A stretch of DNA of 64,000 nucleotides from Inonotus obliquus. Its lineage: Eukaryota > Basidiomycota > Agaricomycetes > Hymenochaetales > Hymenochaetaceae. Location of the stretch: positions 62,001 to 126,000 of the forward strand of contig JAJHTX010000010.1 of the NCBI GenBank assembly GCA_032164295.1. The letters run 5' to 3'. The stretch's first letter is position 1; every line of letters begins with the position of its first letter. Positions 43,105-56,460 of this stretch are shown piece after piece. The translations under genes and the position numbers were made by a program. The notes beneath the pieces were generated by a model. It did not search any database, was not told the origin of the DNA, and saw only the letters and a program-made list of their open reading frames with translations.

Positions 43105-45339
43105 GGTTCGCAGACACATAATGCGCTATGAGAGGAAGAACAGACGAGCGTTTAGATGTCTATGGTTAAGTAGATGAAGGGTGATGATGTACTCACGACG
43201 GAAGCATATTTAAGTCCGCGTTTGATGAGGCGAGTACCATAGCGGACTATGCAGCCTATTGCTCTTTCAGTGGCTATCAGACGAAAAACGTTTTCGCCTG
43301 TATCTACCTGAGAGACGTCGACTACCGCGTGTCTTGATCCTCAGGTTTCGAGATGAGCGTGCCACGCGGCCAGAGTCAACCGCAAAGTTCTGTTGGACCC
43401 ACAATCATATGTTACCACCGATTCCGGATTCATCTAATCGCGCGAGTTGGGGCTTTAGACGCGTTATCGTTGTGAAAGGGTTTGTGAATTGAACTGGATT
43501 AATCTTCTGATATGAATTCATATAGAATGAAGAAAGTTTGGGTTGAAGATTCCAACAGCTTCTACCATCGACTTCACCTTCGCGTGGTCAGTTCCTTGCT
43601 CTAAAACACAACGCTGAGGATGCGCTCGACCTAATAAGCGAAATATCAGATACGGATTATCTGAAACAAAGTGAAGGGACTACCTGACCGTGTAGAGCGT
43701 TTGGGTCGACCACGAGTCATACACGAGGACCCCGGTGGCCACAAATGAGCGACCTACTTTCATGATTCGCGATCAGATTTTCATGAAGAGGCTCCATGGA
43801 AGCGATATAACGGGCATACTGACCTTATTGAGGAATCAAGCCGATACACGATAGAGATTACGTTTATCCGCACATACGTGCACTTCCTTGCAAAGGAACA
43901 GATACAATTTCGGTCGGAGCACCGGCGAATGTACTGTGCGCTGGCTGCGGTCGTGAACTTGAGACATCTTCGTGCGCACGAGGCAGTGCCTATTCTTCGG
44001 CTCGCAAACTTGTTACGATAACAAACAGTCCGTCCTAACGCACCTGAACCAATAAGATTGTGATTCACTCGCCTCAACAATCATTTTCCCGACAGCATAT
44101 TAGACTCGGCTGGACAAGCGTAGCGGATGTAATCAGTAATCTATACCAGCTGGGACGGACGAACATCGCGATACCTAGGCCTATCGCTACCGACTCATCG
44201 CACCCCGGCGCTGCGAGCTTTACGATTCCGCCAAGGAATCATCCGTTATGTGCACGACGATTTTTGCCGCCATGAAAGCATGAGTTCGATTCGAAACGTA
44301 TCTTCGTTGTTTGCTTTATACAACTATTGATCATAGCCCTGTCTGATCAGTTGATGAACCCGAAAAAATGAATTGATCGTTTCTCACCACCAAATTTGTG
44401 AAATGAACCCGATTTTTGAATGCAGAGAAGGGAAAGGATGCGGGTGAGCAATACGCAACAAGCAAGAGCCCTTTCAAGGGCTGGAATCATTTTTGTGAGC
44501 GCGACCGAAGGAGGTTGGGTGCCATGTGCGGGGAAAGACGAGGTTTGGACCAACACAAGAAGAAAGATGGAATTTGAAAAGAACGGTCATGTGTTGTGGT
44601 AAGCCAGGTGAGATAGTGTTATGTAATACTGGGATTTCTTGATTGGGGAGTTAGCCGGAACCGTCTTCATTCCTCAACCAACCATATCTCATGTGTCGCA
44701 ACGTCGTCGCTCGACTGTCTGCTCAATCTACGCTGTATCTCGGCGAGCTGGAATCGGCCAGTTTTCTCTCGCCGCACGTACAACTATCGGCTAAACATCA
44801 TGGTATTGCATAGTAAGGGCGGTGCGATTCACCACCGCCTCGCCTCTCACAGTAGCAAGCGGTGAGCCGACCGTGTGTGTCTTCCGGCTAAATCTGCTGT
44901 ATTAGGACCCATATCATATCTTTCGCGTCGACATTCCTGGCTATACTGGCGGCGATTGCCTTTATTGGCTTGAATCTGTTTTTTGCTTCTATCCAACTTT
45001 GGGAGAAATCTGTTCTGCAGCGGTTTCTACTCCTCGTTTTGGGATGTTACCTTTAGATTCGTACAGAAAAGCCACAAGATCTTGCTTCCATGTACAACTT
45101 AGGTTGTGCTGAATTGCTCGCCGTTACGTTTCGCCCATGTCTGGCTTCTTCGGCGGGTGATAGCTAAATGTATGGATGGATTCAACACCGACTTGGTACG
45201 TCGCCTTTAAAAACCCTCCAGAGGAATCGGCATCCTCATCCTCATACCCGCACTCTACCTTACAACCTGGCTTGTCATCAGAAACTTAGGCACCTGCTTT
45301 CGATCCTCTTCTAAAGGCATTTACCCTGTCGACGCAAGT
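43105..45339. other. Intergenic / degenerate region
   Basis: It holds possible 5' exons of Z3 (around 43200) and several short frames without domains. The last 150 bp before 45340 are the upstream region of the Ser/Pro-rich gene. No RNA gene was recognised. Confidence 0.3.
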
Positions 45340-46732
45340 ATGGCAAGCAGACGTGCTACAAAGGTGAGGTTCTATTTTTCACTACTCTATCCAAATCCCT
45401 TCGTTGAATAATCCTTGGCTTATTTGCGCGCGATAACCGCTAACAATTACTCTTGTATTTCTCTATAGACTCCTCGCTCGAAGAAATGCGAAGGAGGCCC
45501 TATAGAACTTCAGTTTTTCCATGAAACAGGAGTGGAAGTACGTCATATCTAGTGTTCTTTGAATTATTTACTTAGAGCAACGTGTCTTATCCTCCAGTAT
45601 CGACCATTCATTGATCCTGGGCGGATCGCAGCCAATGACGCGAAGAAATCCAGCGCTCATGACATGCGAGCTTACGTAAATGGAGTACCGCAAGAGTATC
45701 TTGGTGTGATGACCACAGGAGAAGTATGCCTATTTCTCTGGTTCTGCCTATGACTTCGACTAACGTTGTCGGTCACAGAAGGAACGTGCATCTAAGCGCG
45801 TGGCTCGGGAACATCAAAACAATGCTCCCACGCTGGATCCCGGCTCTTTCGAGGACATCGACAAAGCACCCTACCCCGCCTTGTCTGTTGATGGATTTGT
45901 CACCCAGGCTATGGATCAGAATGACCACTACGTTCCAGAGCAGATCACGACTAAATGGTCGCATGTCACAATGATGCCTCCATCGCTACGTGTCTCGATT
46001 CCCGAGGATACTGCACTTTCGTCCTATCAGGATCCACATCAATCAACTTCAGCTGTGTCTCCTGCACCGTCATGTCCTTCAGCTATCCATCAGACGCCCA
46101 CCAGCGCTTGTCAACCCCCTTTCACCGACCTTACCCTCCCATGCGCCTTAAGTAACCAGATGGGCCGCGATTACGAGGAAAGGGATGCAGAGACCCTATT
46201 CCCGGCGTTCGAGCAGATGGTTAATGCAGGCTTTGCATCTCTCACCAGTGAACCTGGATCGGACTATAGCTTCTCAACCGGTTCTCCCGAGTCCAGTCTT
46301 GACTCTGCTTCTCCCGAGTCTGATATGTCCATTACTTCGCCATACACGCCAACTCCCGAGCTCCATAATGAAGGGCACATCTCCTTCGTGGCGCAACCAT
46401 TTGATGAAAACCTTGTCGCGTCTGCTCAGCCAGCGTTTGATCAGCAAATTTCGGACGACAGCTTCAGGCAGCTTTCTCCCCAGATTTCTTATGCACACGG
46501 ATACGACATTGATTATTTTGTCTCGGAACTGTAAGGACATGCAATACACCTGACCTTCCCCACCATTTCACTGACCCTGGCTTTTAGTTCGCAGAACATG
46601 CAGTTAAATTCCGAGGACCTACGATACGTGGACGAAGCTATTAAACGCGACCATCGCATCTCGCCGCATGGTGATCCTCACGTATTCATGGCGTCATACG
46701 ACGAAGGAATTATCATGTCAGAGCCTATCTAG
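45340..46732 (+). CDS. Hypothetical Ser/Pro/Thr-rich protein, probable regulator
   Basis: Exons: 45340-45363, 45469-45537, 45598-45723, 45779-46530 and 46588-46732, all joined in frame to a TAG at 46732 (371 residues). A basic N-terminus (MASRRATKTPRSKKCEGG) is followed by ELQFFHETGVEYRPFIDPGR, AHDMRAYVNGVPQEYLG and KERASKRVAREH. A long Ser/Pro/Thr- and acid-rich segment (SFSTGSPESSLDSASPESD) follows, ending DLRYVDEAIKRDH. There is no zinc cluster, although the gene lies among five genes with one and its acidic C-terminal half resembles theirs in composition. It could be a relative that lost its DNA-binding exons or an unrelated nuclear protein. No family is recognised. Confidence 0.55.
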
Positions 46733-48590
46733 ACCTTCTCAACGTTGCTTAGGATAATATATATAAGGGGCTTGTAACTCTCCCTGGCGATCATCATTAT
46801 ACCCGTTTCCTGCTCATTTCTTCTTGGGACAATTGTACTTTAACTTACTCTCATCCTCACCGCTTTTATGCTTTCCCAGTCTTCATATCCTTACTGAGCT
46901 AGATAGCGGAGTTTGGAGGACACGTGTATATTAACTGCTAAAGGCGATGGTTTCGTCAGGTACGAAATAAAGAATAGCGCCAATTTGATATCAGAAGTCC
47001 CGACACCTTCGGAGTTTACAAGCGATGACCATGTTTGGTTCACGTTAAGTACATACACAGTATACCTCTTGAATGTAAGTTATCGAAGGTTCTTTGGCGG
47101 TAGCATTTCCATCTCCCTTCAGGACATTGCAGAAGAACTCGGTGAGCTTCGAAGAAGCACCAATGTGTTGTAGAGATCTGAAAATACCAATACTCGGAAG
47201 ATGATGATGGTAAACGCATCTCAGTATAGTTAAATCTCACCTGGCAGAGGTAACGAGAGGGTAACGAACATCCAGTGGCCATGGAGAATTACTGATCGGC
47301 TATGTTTATCCTGATAGCTTACTGGAGTGATTATTCTGAGAGGATAGTTTCAATGCAGAGATATTGCTCTAGTACAGAACACCTCGGATAAGTCCTTCAT
47401 CTGCTGACGTATGGCTCCGCAGAGTTGCCTATAATGCATCGTAGAGCTCAAAGAACTTGTTCTCGGAGTTAACAAGTTGTGTGCCTAGACTTCAAATTCA
47501 ATCGGAGAGAGTATTACGGTATACCCGTCATACATGCTATCACGTAGGTATGATGGTTTGGTGTTTGACTGAGATAGATGAACTGATCATCGTCAATGGT
47601 CTGAGCTATCTAAAGCCCCTCCAGACTCCCATCTCGTAATTATGATGCGTAAACTTCGGTGGAGTATCGATTATGAAGTTCTTGATGCCAATGGACCGTT
47701 CTGTCGGACTTGAGTGATGAATCTATTATACTTTACCCTCAGCGCTGTGCCCCAGTGGTTCCATAAATTTTTCATTGTAGTCTAAGTAAAGATCTCTCTT
47801 TCAGCGTGAAAGCGAACCATCATTGCGAGACCTTCGGAGTGATTTTAGATTTCGCGATACTTTCGGGTAAACTACTTTCTAAAGCTCCGTACAGTCTACC
47901 TCAAACGTTGTTTGCTCGAGGGACCGCCACGAAGCATAGTACTCGAGGCGCAGTGAGTGCATGATCCGCGCTCATCGAAAGCGAGACATCTCAGCGGATC
48001 AAGTACAATAAGGTAGGTTCTGCGGAATTTATAGAGTAAACAGGCGGTGGATCTTTTAGCATCGGCAATTTCCACTGTGTTTTTAATAATGCCATTTTGC
48101 AAATGCAATGTATCTAATGGGTCAAACGCTAAAGGTGTAGTCAAAATGCTCAGAGAACGGTTAGATAACCAAATGCCATAAGTCGAAAGCATCTGTCAGA
48201 CCTGAGCTTATATAAAATCCGTTTTCGAGTTCTGTTTGTAACGATCATTATAAGACAGAACCAATCTATCATTCTATGATCCCATTTCTCTTCATCGAGA
48301 AGTGAGAGCCACAGTGGTCACTGATGGGTATCAGAACCGAGATACGTAAACGTCTTGCTTTGTATTCTATCAGAAGTCAGTGGTTCGTGCTCCACTAGCT
48401 CCCATGCATGTGTGAGATCCCGACCATAGAAGGGATTAATATTCTGTCCTATCAACGACAAGTATCCATAAGATATCAAGAAATACAGGGCAGATTGGAC
48501 GAGCAAACGAAGCACAAATTTACACATGAATATAGACAACGGCAATGCATAAGGTAGTTTTGAAACTCCGGAAGAACGACAAGCTACACT
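46733..48590. other. Gene-poor region
   Basis: An open frame at 46913-47173 (plus, MEDTCILTAKGDGFVRYE) and antisense frames cover part of it. Nothing has a recognisable domain. A hydrophobic minus-strand frame at 48318-48545 (LVQSALYFLISYGYLSLIG) may belong to the membrane-protein relic to its right. Confidence 0.3.
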
Positions 48591-49860
48591 GTTTCATTAA
48601 CATTTCAGCCCACGATAATCTCCCTCAACTTCAACAAGGATCTCCATAACATGGAGGCGAAGTAAAAAGAGAATAGTAAGACAAATAAGAAGAAGCATAT
48701 CAAAGGCGTCAAGACGCCAACTTCTAGAAACATGGATAACAGCGTGCTCCCTATTAGTAGGGCTATAGAAGCGTGGCCCAGAGCGATAGTCCGTGGGAAA
48801 CGGCCTGTATCCCCGGTAGAATAACATGAGGATTCAGAAGCAAGGTGAGTACGGAAATGCAGCCGATGAGTACATTAGGGAGACGTACCTTCAGTAGTAC
48901 ACGACTGTCGTTCAATATCCGAGGGAGTGTTCGACGCGGTCAGTGTCGTGTCGTGAATCGAGCGTATTCCCAAAAAGGAGACCGAGAGCATCAAGAACAG
49001 CAAAACCATGACCACTTCAGTACCTTTCGTTGTCGGTAAGGAGGAGCCCTGGGTCGTCATACACAGTGTTGAGCCAGCAATACCAATATTAGACTGAAAT
49101 TACGTGATTGGATTAGCAGCGTCCTCTGAGGTGAAGTGTCAAACGTACCATGAATATCGCATACCAACTTGATGCTGAATCATCGCGAAAATATCGGCAA
49201 GGACACGCAGATGCTCTCGGTTCTTTACAAAGCCAATGTTAGCCCTATGAGCCGCACTGTATCAGGGATTGGCGTACCAGTCTCAGTTTCATCCGAAGAT
49301 TTCAAAGATTTCTGGGTTGCTGGTGATATTTGAAATTAAGTGGAAGATCAATCACTACCACATGGTGACGTGAGTTACCGTTGCAAAAGTGATGTGCACT
49401 GGTCCGTACAGTGTCCATGAGTTGGGGGAAAGCAAGACAGGCAAAGGGAATGGGCATCTTTTCGGATGTCATCAAGTCGCTGAGTGGCTCTTCCGTCGGG
49501 CATGTAGGTATTGGGCAAGAAGGGGGAATCAATGCAGACTAGGTCTTCAAGTTGCTTTATACTTACCACTCCGAGTCGTTTGCTGGAAACACATCGAGCA
49601 AGCAGCCTCAACGAACCATCTCTCGGCTGGTTATTACGGGACTGACGGGACTGTAACCATAGGCGACCGTCACAATGCTCTTTTGCCACGCATTTGGGTT
49701 GATACCGAATCAGGCGTCGGTTCATGTTAGGCGCCTTTCATAGCTGTAAGTATTGACAATCGTAGTTCTAAGAAGGTGCCGAGAGCCGGCCACCTGCACC
49801 AAGCTCCGCTCAGGGGATCGTATTGTAGTTCATCGGTATCCTTGGTTGTCGCCATGTTCA
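48591..49860 (-). pseudogene. Probable membrane-protein gene relic
   Basis: Several minus-strand stretches encode hydrophobic segments, such as VVMVLLFLMLSVSFLGIRS near 48990 and FDMLLLICLTILFLLRL near 48670. A possible start exon lies at about 49855 (MATTKDTDELQYDPLSGAW), with donors and acceptors scattered between. The pattern of short TM-bearing exons resembles the multi-pass membrane proteins of unknown function that are abundant in basidiomycetes, but I could not assemble one continuous frame. Confidence 0.3.
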
Positions 49861-50252
49861 AGGTTGTGATAGATCGGCAGTCGGCAATTGGGTCCATAGA
49901 AATACATGTATTGCTTGCTAATACTACGCTGATCCGAATGCCAAATATAGAAGTCCAATCAAAGAAAGAATAGTAATTTATTTCGATGTGCCACCTTCTT
50001 CATCGCCGAGAGGTCAGCGAAAGAGTTCTCTTCCCAATCAGTTTCCCGAAGATTGTGTGGGAGCGACTCCGCAGTCCCGACATCCTCCACTCGCGGGGTA
50101 TCTCTTACTCTGTTACATTTACGTACTCCAATGCCCAAGGCTGTACATGGGATACCGTCCCCCCTCCCCACGAGGGGATGGAAGAGAGGGCCTTCCCAAC
50201 CAACTTTATCTAAGTGAGGGGAGGTCGCCGAGTGTGGCGGGCCCTGCCCACA

Positions 50253-51745
50253 TCAATACGACCACTCATACACGTCGTTACCGTAAGCGGACGGACTTGG
50301 GTTCACCGAACTGGAATAGCTGCCACTGAGAGGCGGGGACACAGGCCCGTTCATCCAATGGTCATGGGAGAAGCTCGGTGATGGGAGATCATGCAATGTC
50401 ATCCCAGAGGTATGTCGTCTCGTACCGGTGGAAGCCAAGCTTGTGAAGTTGTAAGGTCGTGATTCTACTGAGCTTGGAGGGTGTTCGTTATGAGTGGGCA
50501 TCGAATAGCCCGGGATCGTTCCAGCATTGGACTGCGGATTCTGTGGCGCATGTAATGTAGTTGCTGGGAGACCCTCATGGGAAGAGGCGATGCCGTTTGC
50601 ATGAACTTGCGCGAGCCATTGAGAGTATGTGTTAGTCGCGTATTCAGAGTTTCGCGAATACCCATTAGCCACTGAGGTTGATACCGCGCCATTGGAGCTT
50701 CGAGACGTCGCGTATTGCCGAGGGTCATATATCTGATCATTAAATTGCAAGTTTACAGACTCGGATGATGCGAGAATAGAGGCTTGTTGTTGAGCAACAC
50801 GCGCCTCTGAGATCTGCTGACATTGCCGAGCTGGAATGTCGAAGAAAGTTCTAGATTCCGCGCTTCGCTGCCCGACGAAATCTTGTTCCCGGAATGTGAT
50901 GTCACATTGCGTCGATAGATAAGCCGCAGTCAGAGACCTATTAGCTTCTTCCGTGTCAAAAGGGCTCGACGAATTTGTCCTGAGTTCTACGGCACTGAGA
51001 GGTTGTTGGACGAATCTGCGCGGGAGGGAAACGGATAACGGATATGAAGAGAATTCGGTTGCCGGTGGAGACGGCGTGACTGTAGTCGCACAAGAGAAAT
51101 TTGGAAGCGAAGACGAGCGATGATTATAAGTATCGCGAACGCGCTGAGCTGTTTCCGGTGAGCAAATGATCTCAGATTCATATGAATATGCTGGGAGTTC
51201 GAGGACCGCGTTTTGTGCTGAGCCGAACCGAGTGTCTTGGCCAAGGTTCGTGGGTGGCGGAGTGTTAAGCGCCGGCTCAGACCCACTCGGTGACCGATCC
51301 GGAGACGTTGTTGCCGACCAGGTGTGAAAAGAGCTCAAGGACGCTGCATAAGAAACATTGGTAAAGATAGTGCAAGATGCAGTAATACAATACGTACAGT
51401 CAGCGAAAACGAATACATCTGGAATGGAGGAATCCCCGCGCCCTTCTTCACCTTGACCGATGCATAGACACTGATTCCTGCTCTTGTGAGGAGTGTATGT
51501 ACAAAGTGTCCCATTCAAATAGCAGCGCCGACACAGTGGCTTATCACCGTCGCACTAAGTTGATCGTCCATCAGATGACTGAGCGATTAAGTAGAAGTAA
51601 GTCTGCGTACCTTCTTCTGCGATCGCCTGCATTCATCGCATGCATGCTTTGTACGTGCTCGTTTCGCTTTCGCGGAGTCAGTCGGGCTGGACTTTGGACC
51701 GTGGCGAAGAGCGTCCGAAGAGCCAGAATCCGATTGTGTGACCAT
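50253..51745 (-). CDS. Zn2Cys6 zinc-cluster protein Z4 (about 460 aa)
   Basis: Exon 1 (51611-51745) runs from MVTQSDSGSS through a basic stretch (KAKRARTK) to CDECRRSQKK. Exon 2 starts at 51554 with CDGDKPLCRRCYLNGTLC, completing C-x2-C-x6-C-x6-C-x2-C-x6-C, again with the phase-0 intron before Cys3. A 54-bp GT-AG intron (51344-51397) is a multiple of three and could be retained. The remaining roughly 360 residues are Ser/Thr/Pro/Asn-rich (SPDRSPSGSEPALNTPPPTN, RSSNGAVSTSVANGYSRNSE) and end YGNDVYEWSY. Such proteins are DNA-binding transcription regulators. No fungal-specific middle domain is visible. It is the longest and clearest of the five zinc-cluster genes here. Confidence 0.8.
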
Positions 51746-54700
51746 TGTCTGCAAAGACGGGATGCCTAGGCACTTTAGAACGGAGAGGTGGGGCAATGGA
51801 GTATGGAATGCGGCCTATGATCATGCTTTTATACAGTAGTTGATAAGTATAGCACCAAAGCCTGGGCGTTTCGAAAAAGGTATTGATTTTCGATGAATTA
51901 AAGGAAGAAAAAAGAAGGTTTGAAAAAGATGTAATGATCCGATGGGCATTGCAACTTCCAGGGCGACTCGCTTCGAGGATGATGCCGGCGTGTCTTTGAG
52001 TTTTCGGGCTGCTTCCCAGGGCACTGAGTTCTGTGCGGCTCAGGTCCAGAGAGGTAGGCCTAAGTGCTAAGACGCCTTTGGTAGGTAGTAGCCAAATTTA
52101 TAACATTATATATTACGTAAGCAAGAGTACAACAAGTACCTAATCGCGTCGGTCCACTGATATCGCGCAGTTTTTTTTCTCTCTCCTCGCTGCCATTACC
52201 GCGTTTCCCCACGGATTTTTACTCTCACCTAGAAGGATCATTCATGCACAGCCTATCTCGCTAGCGATGTTAGATCGCTGATTGTCTCAAAACGCGATCT
52301 GTCACGATGTTGCAACTACTCGCTGCTTTCTGACGCGTAGTACCCACAGGCAGGAAAGCGCTGCCTGTTCACTCTTTCATGTTCATCATGATCAACTGCA
52401 TGTTGCCTGCCTCTGCCACTCAGCTGAGAAGTCCCCGTGATGGAACCGCGCACATGGTACCACTCCTTCGAGAAGGGCCGTACAATTCACGGGGTTCATG
52501 GTCCAGATCTTCTGGTCCTTTCATAACCGTTGATGGGGTACGTTCTTCATCAGGGCAGTTTTTCATCTATACAAAATGTTACCGTTGACTGCTATAGACA
52601 AGTTCATCGAACTTGGAGGGGCTTGGCAGCTGGTGTATCGTTTGAGTTCAGAGAGCCGGATTGTTTATCCCCACCTTCAGGTACACCATGCCATTAGTTG
52701 GATATTCAGAGCGGAATCAAAGGAAATCCGACCCCTAGACTCGGTCGCGGTACCTTCAATGCAGATGCTTGACTTGAATGTATCGTAATCAGGACGGAAG
52801 GTGCGCCCAGGACACTGAGACTAAACCCTTGTACTTCACCCACGAGGAAATTTGACAGGAGAGCGCGGACGAACTCTCGTTGATGTTCCCGCCGATTGGG
52901 TCAACGACTACTAATTTGATTTGCCATAGAATTTCTTTGAGCTTAGGCTCCGCCCTTCTAACAACTATTTCACCGGGGCGACACGAAACATCTAAAGCTG
53001 CAATCGTTAGCAGGATATCTCGTAAAGCGATTATCCGGATATGATTCGAGAACGTTCATTCATCGGTTAACCCAACCCTAGCTATCCCATTCAAAGGCCG
53101 CTTTATCTTTCCTCCATCATCCTCCCGCGTATTCATCATCCCCCTGAAGACCTATGTGTATTCGAATTCCCGACAAAGCAACGCGACTCTAAAAATAGCA
53201 TCCTTGTGAACGCCGATCGGAATTCTATCGACGTGCTGCTCCCTTAGCTACTTGAGTCTGGTTCGAAGCACTACTCGGTCCTGACGTCCAACTTGTTCCC
53301 TTCTATGCATGGATTCTGAGATGCGGTTGAAACTTTCATTCTTGCCATTAATTCGGCAGGCATTCACTTCCTTCTGGGGAGGCAAGGTTTAATAAAGTTA
53401 TTTCGTTATCGTTGTCGGCAGGTGCGGAAGATCTACTACAGAGCTTCATCCTTCGCGTCGATCAACCAATACATCGTTATTCTCGTTCGCGCGGCGCTAG
53501 ACGTCGTGATCGCAGATTGTTAATCCATTCTCATGTATCTTCCACGAGCATGAGTATCAATGCCGGTATATCGGCACACCTCCTTCTCGGCCCGGATTAG
53601 GGAGCTATCTGCGACTGTATCTGCTGTAGCTGATTTCACGACCTCCATCCTGGTGTAGCCGGAACACTCCTGAAGCACTACTTTCTTGCTATTGGCGTGG
53701 GTGTTGCCCATAAGACTCCGGAACTGCACAGCCCCTCGCTCTCAATCAACCCCTCTTCATATTTTGGAGGAAGGCGTACGCTAACTGCGCATTCTATATG
53801 CTTCTGCCACTGGGACCTAAAACTCCACGGTTCGTGGCTCGAATACGTTTTTCAAACACGGGGCCTAAATTACAGCAGAACGTGCCACTAGCTCACTCTA
53901 TGGGGTAATACTGTTGTATCAACAAAGATTATATTTTGAATTATGCAACAGGCTACGATGGAAGGTGGTACGAGGTACTATTTGTTTGATTCATGGCTTT
54001 CTTTATGAAACTCGCGGCCCGAACCATGGGTTTTTTGCACGATCATGTCTAACATCCTGGTTGGACAGCGAAAGCTCTCTGGTACTCCCTATACGTACGA
54101 ATAAACGAGTGCGTTAAATCGGGGAGCCGTCTTGTATTTGATGCAGGGTCGAGTTGCCTGTCGGGGATGCATGCCATATCCCAGAATTCTTACATGGAAC
54201 TTGCCTCTCTAGTGAAACTTATCGCGGCATTCTCAATCGATGGGTGGAATCCCGTAACACGATGGTGTCCGCTCTCCAAACCCTCGGGAAAACGCCAATC
54301 GGGCCGATGGATTAGATACTTCGCGGTTCACATTGTTTTGAAACGAGCTTCCCCCGTCATCCGGTTCTCACGATAAGCATATTCAAACTCATAAATAGCA
54401 TGTTCTATGCTCTATGCCGGGTAGATGTGCATAGTCTTGGTTATTTTACTTCGATGGCAGGAGACAGCCGATCCGGTCGCGAGTCCAATTCAAGTACCTT
54501 TTCACAGGTTACGATATAATTCATTTGCACTGGGACCCTCGAGTGTCGGCTAGCATTTCCTAAAACCTAATGTTGCCAGGTTCGGTGTTGTTCGCATTAC
54601 AGCAATTGGTAGACGATGCAGCTCTCTATTCACACAATCTCTTTAGGATAGTCCTCACGGTAGGAAGTCGCCTACGGTCTGCAAGATGTATTATTAACGC

Positions 54701-54835
54701 AACCCGCCATGAGTCTATCTCCTCTTTTCACACATCGTTCTCTGTACGGCCACAGGTCGATTTGCCTTGACTGATCCAAAGCACTTCCCGTTGATATAAA
54801 TCTGAGACTGAGATTCTCGCTTTATTGTATCAAAC
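51746..54835. other. Gene-poor interval
   Basis: About 3 kb without an assembled gene. Short frames at 52379-52588, 53412-53600 and 53914-54117 show no domain or family. A tTGATATAAATC element near 54792 lies shortly before the Z5 start and could act as its TATA-like box. Confidence 0.35.
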
Positions 54836-55500
54836 ATGGATTGTCGCACAAATATTGACAACCCAACCCTCGATAACCGCACTGTCGCGCATCTCACAGC
54901 AACGCCATTTATATCGGCTCCGGTCGCCGAACAGCTGCAGCCTAAACCGAAACGTACAAAAGCATGCAATTCATGCCGGCACCTGAGATGCAAAGTCAGT
55001 TCTTTTCCAAATAGCGTGGAAACTCTAGTCACACGAGTCTTCGCCGTGAATACAATGTACTAATCCTATTTTATCTCATTAGTGCGTTTGGAGAAGCTTA
55101 CACACTTGCGAGACCTGCGATAAGCGAAAGCGGGAATGTTCGGGACCGACGGAGACTCCAGAGAAACTAGCGAAGATGAAGGAAATATTTTTGGGAGTAA
55201 AAAAGACCGTCAAGTAAGAAGTGTTACCGTGGTCTTCGTATCAATTCTGACTTCTGACTTCTGACTTGCTAATAGACGCCGTCGCGTCAGGCCTAAAACC
55301 AAAACATTCGCACACCGAGCGCCTGTTATACCTGTGGTAAGGGGACCAGTGGTGCTCAGGATCAGCTACTGAAACTGCCGTTTACGTTGCAGGTCGAGCA
55401 GGTACCGCTCGAAAAGGCTAATGCTCAGCAGCTCATCGGTGACACGATTCAGGTGCAATCAGGGGGTGCATTCTGGCAAAGTGATGGTGATCACGAGTAG
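54836..55500 (+). CDS. Zn2Cys6 zinc-cluster protein Z5 (152 aa)
   Basis: Exons: 54836-54994, 55083-55213, 55276-55336 and 55393-55500, ending at TAG 55500. The N-terminus MDCRTNIDNPTLDNRTV leads to KPKRTKACNSCRHLRCK, and exon 2 opens CVWRSLHTCETCDKRKREC, making C-x2-C-x6-C-x7-C-x2-C-x6-C. As in Z1-Z4, the intron is phase 0 directly before Cys3. A basic helix (EKLAKMKEIFLGVKKTVK) and a basic stretch (RRRVRPKTK) follow. At 152 residues this is little more than a DNA-binding domain, so it may act as a competitor or partner of larger factors; that is inference. Confidence 0.7.
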
Positions 55501-56460
55501 GCGTTCTTAGTGAACGTTATGAGAAATATCTACGATAAGATGGTAAGTCATGAACGGTGATCGAGGAAAGCAACCTGTACTCACTTATACCCCTGCAGAG
55601 AAATGAGATGCACACGTTCACTTTTACGTCCCCATGCAGCAATCCTATACAAACCCGCTCGACCAGGCGGAGTCTTGAGATGACATGAAGCAACAACTGG
55701 ATGCAAACCCAGATATAGCGAGGTAAGTCGTACTTGAAGAGAATGCGCGACATGCACCATGAGCAAGAAGAAGCTCAGAACCTGAAGGGAGACATTTCTC
55801 AAAGAACATGAAGACCGCTGCTGTCGTTATGACCGTTTAGGGATACATACAGCCGGACGCTCGAAAGGCATGATTTACTGAGTCATTTGCCATACTAGAA
55901 TTATTTCCTAGGTAGGATGCAGCTTAAGTGGGACTTTATCCAGAAGTAGAAGCATACATTACGCAACGTGGCAAATGGTCTTGTCCTTGGGATCACACAA
56001 CTTTCTACACGTGGCAAATCTTAACGGTACAAGTGGCACAAGTAAAGACTTCCGTCACGCACCAGAGTGCTTCATCTTCCGCAGATGACTCTGGATCGCG
56101 GACGAGGCGGTCTGGAGGCATGTGCGCTTATGTCACCACCGTAACAGGCAGCTCTATAGACAGGAAGAGGACATCAACGCGGTAACGAAAGAATGGCTCG
56201 ACTCCTCCTTGGAAGCGTGGGAAGAATATCTATTTCGGCTCGATTCCCATAATGGGTAACACACGTAAAAGGTACTCCCACGCCACGTCTACATGAATAC
56301 ACAGATAAAGAAATTACCGACAATGGTGTTCCTACCACATCCATCCACACCTTCTCTTCAAATCCGTCCGCCTTCCATATACAATGAATAATTCGGAATA
56401 TATGGTATAAAGTACGTATGGCTGCTATGTCTTGAATCAGGCTTTCATCCATCCACTGAC
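55501..56460. other. Possible remnant exons downstream of Z5
   Basis: A good donor follows MRNIYDKM at about 55542. Short coil-like plus-strand stretches (MKQQLDANPDIAR at about 55684; MRDMHHEQEEAQ at about 55747) follow, but they sit in incompatible frames. They may be broken 3' exons of a longer ancestral Z5 or of another lost gene. Confidence 0.3.

Noticed and set aside
46913..47173. Plus-strand frame MEDTCILTAKGDGF
   Set aside because: It is open, but there are equally long frames on the other strand, no domain, and no splice-supported extension.
37356..55500. Possibility that this is a mating-type (homeodomain or pheromone-receptor) locus
   Set aside because: No homeodomain, CaaX pheromone or STE3-type receptor was found; the DNA-binding domains are Zn2Cys6 clusters.
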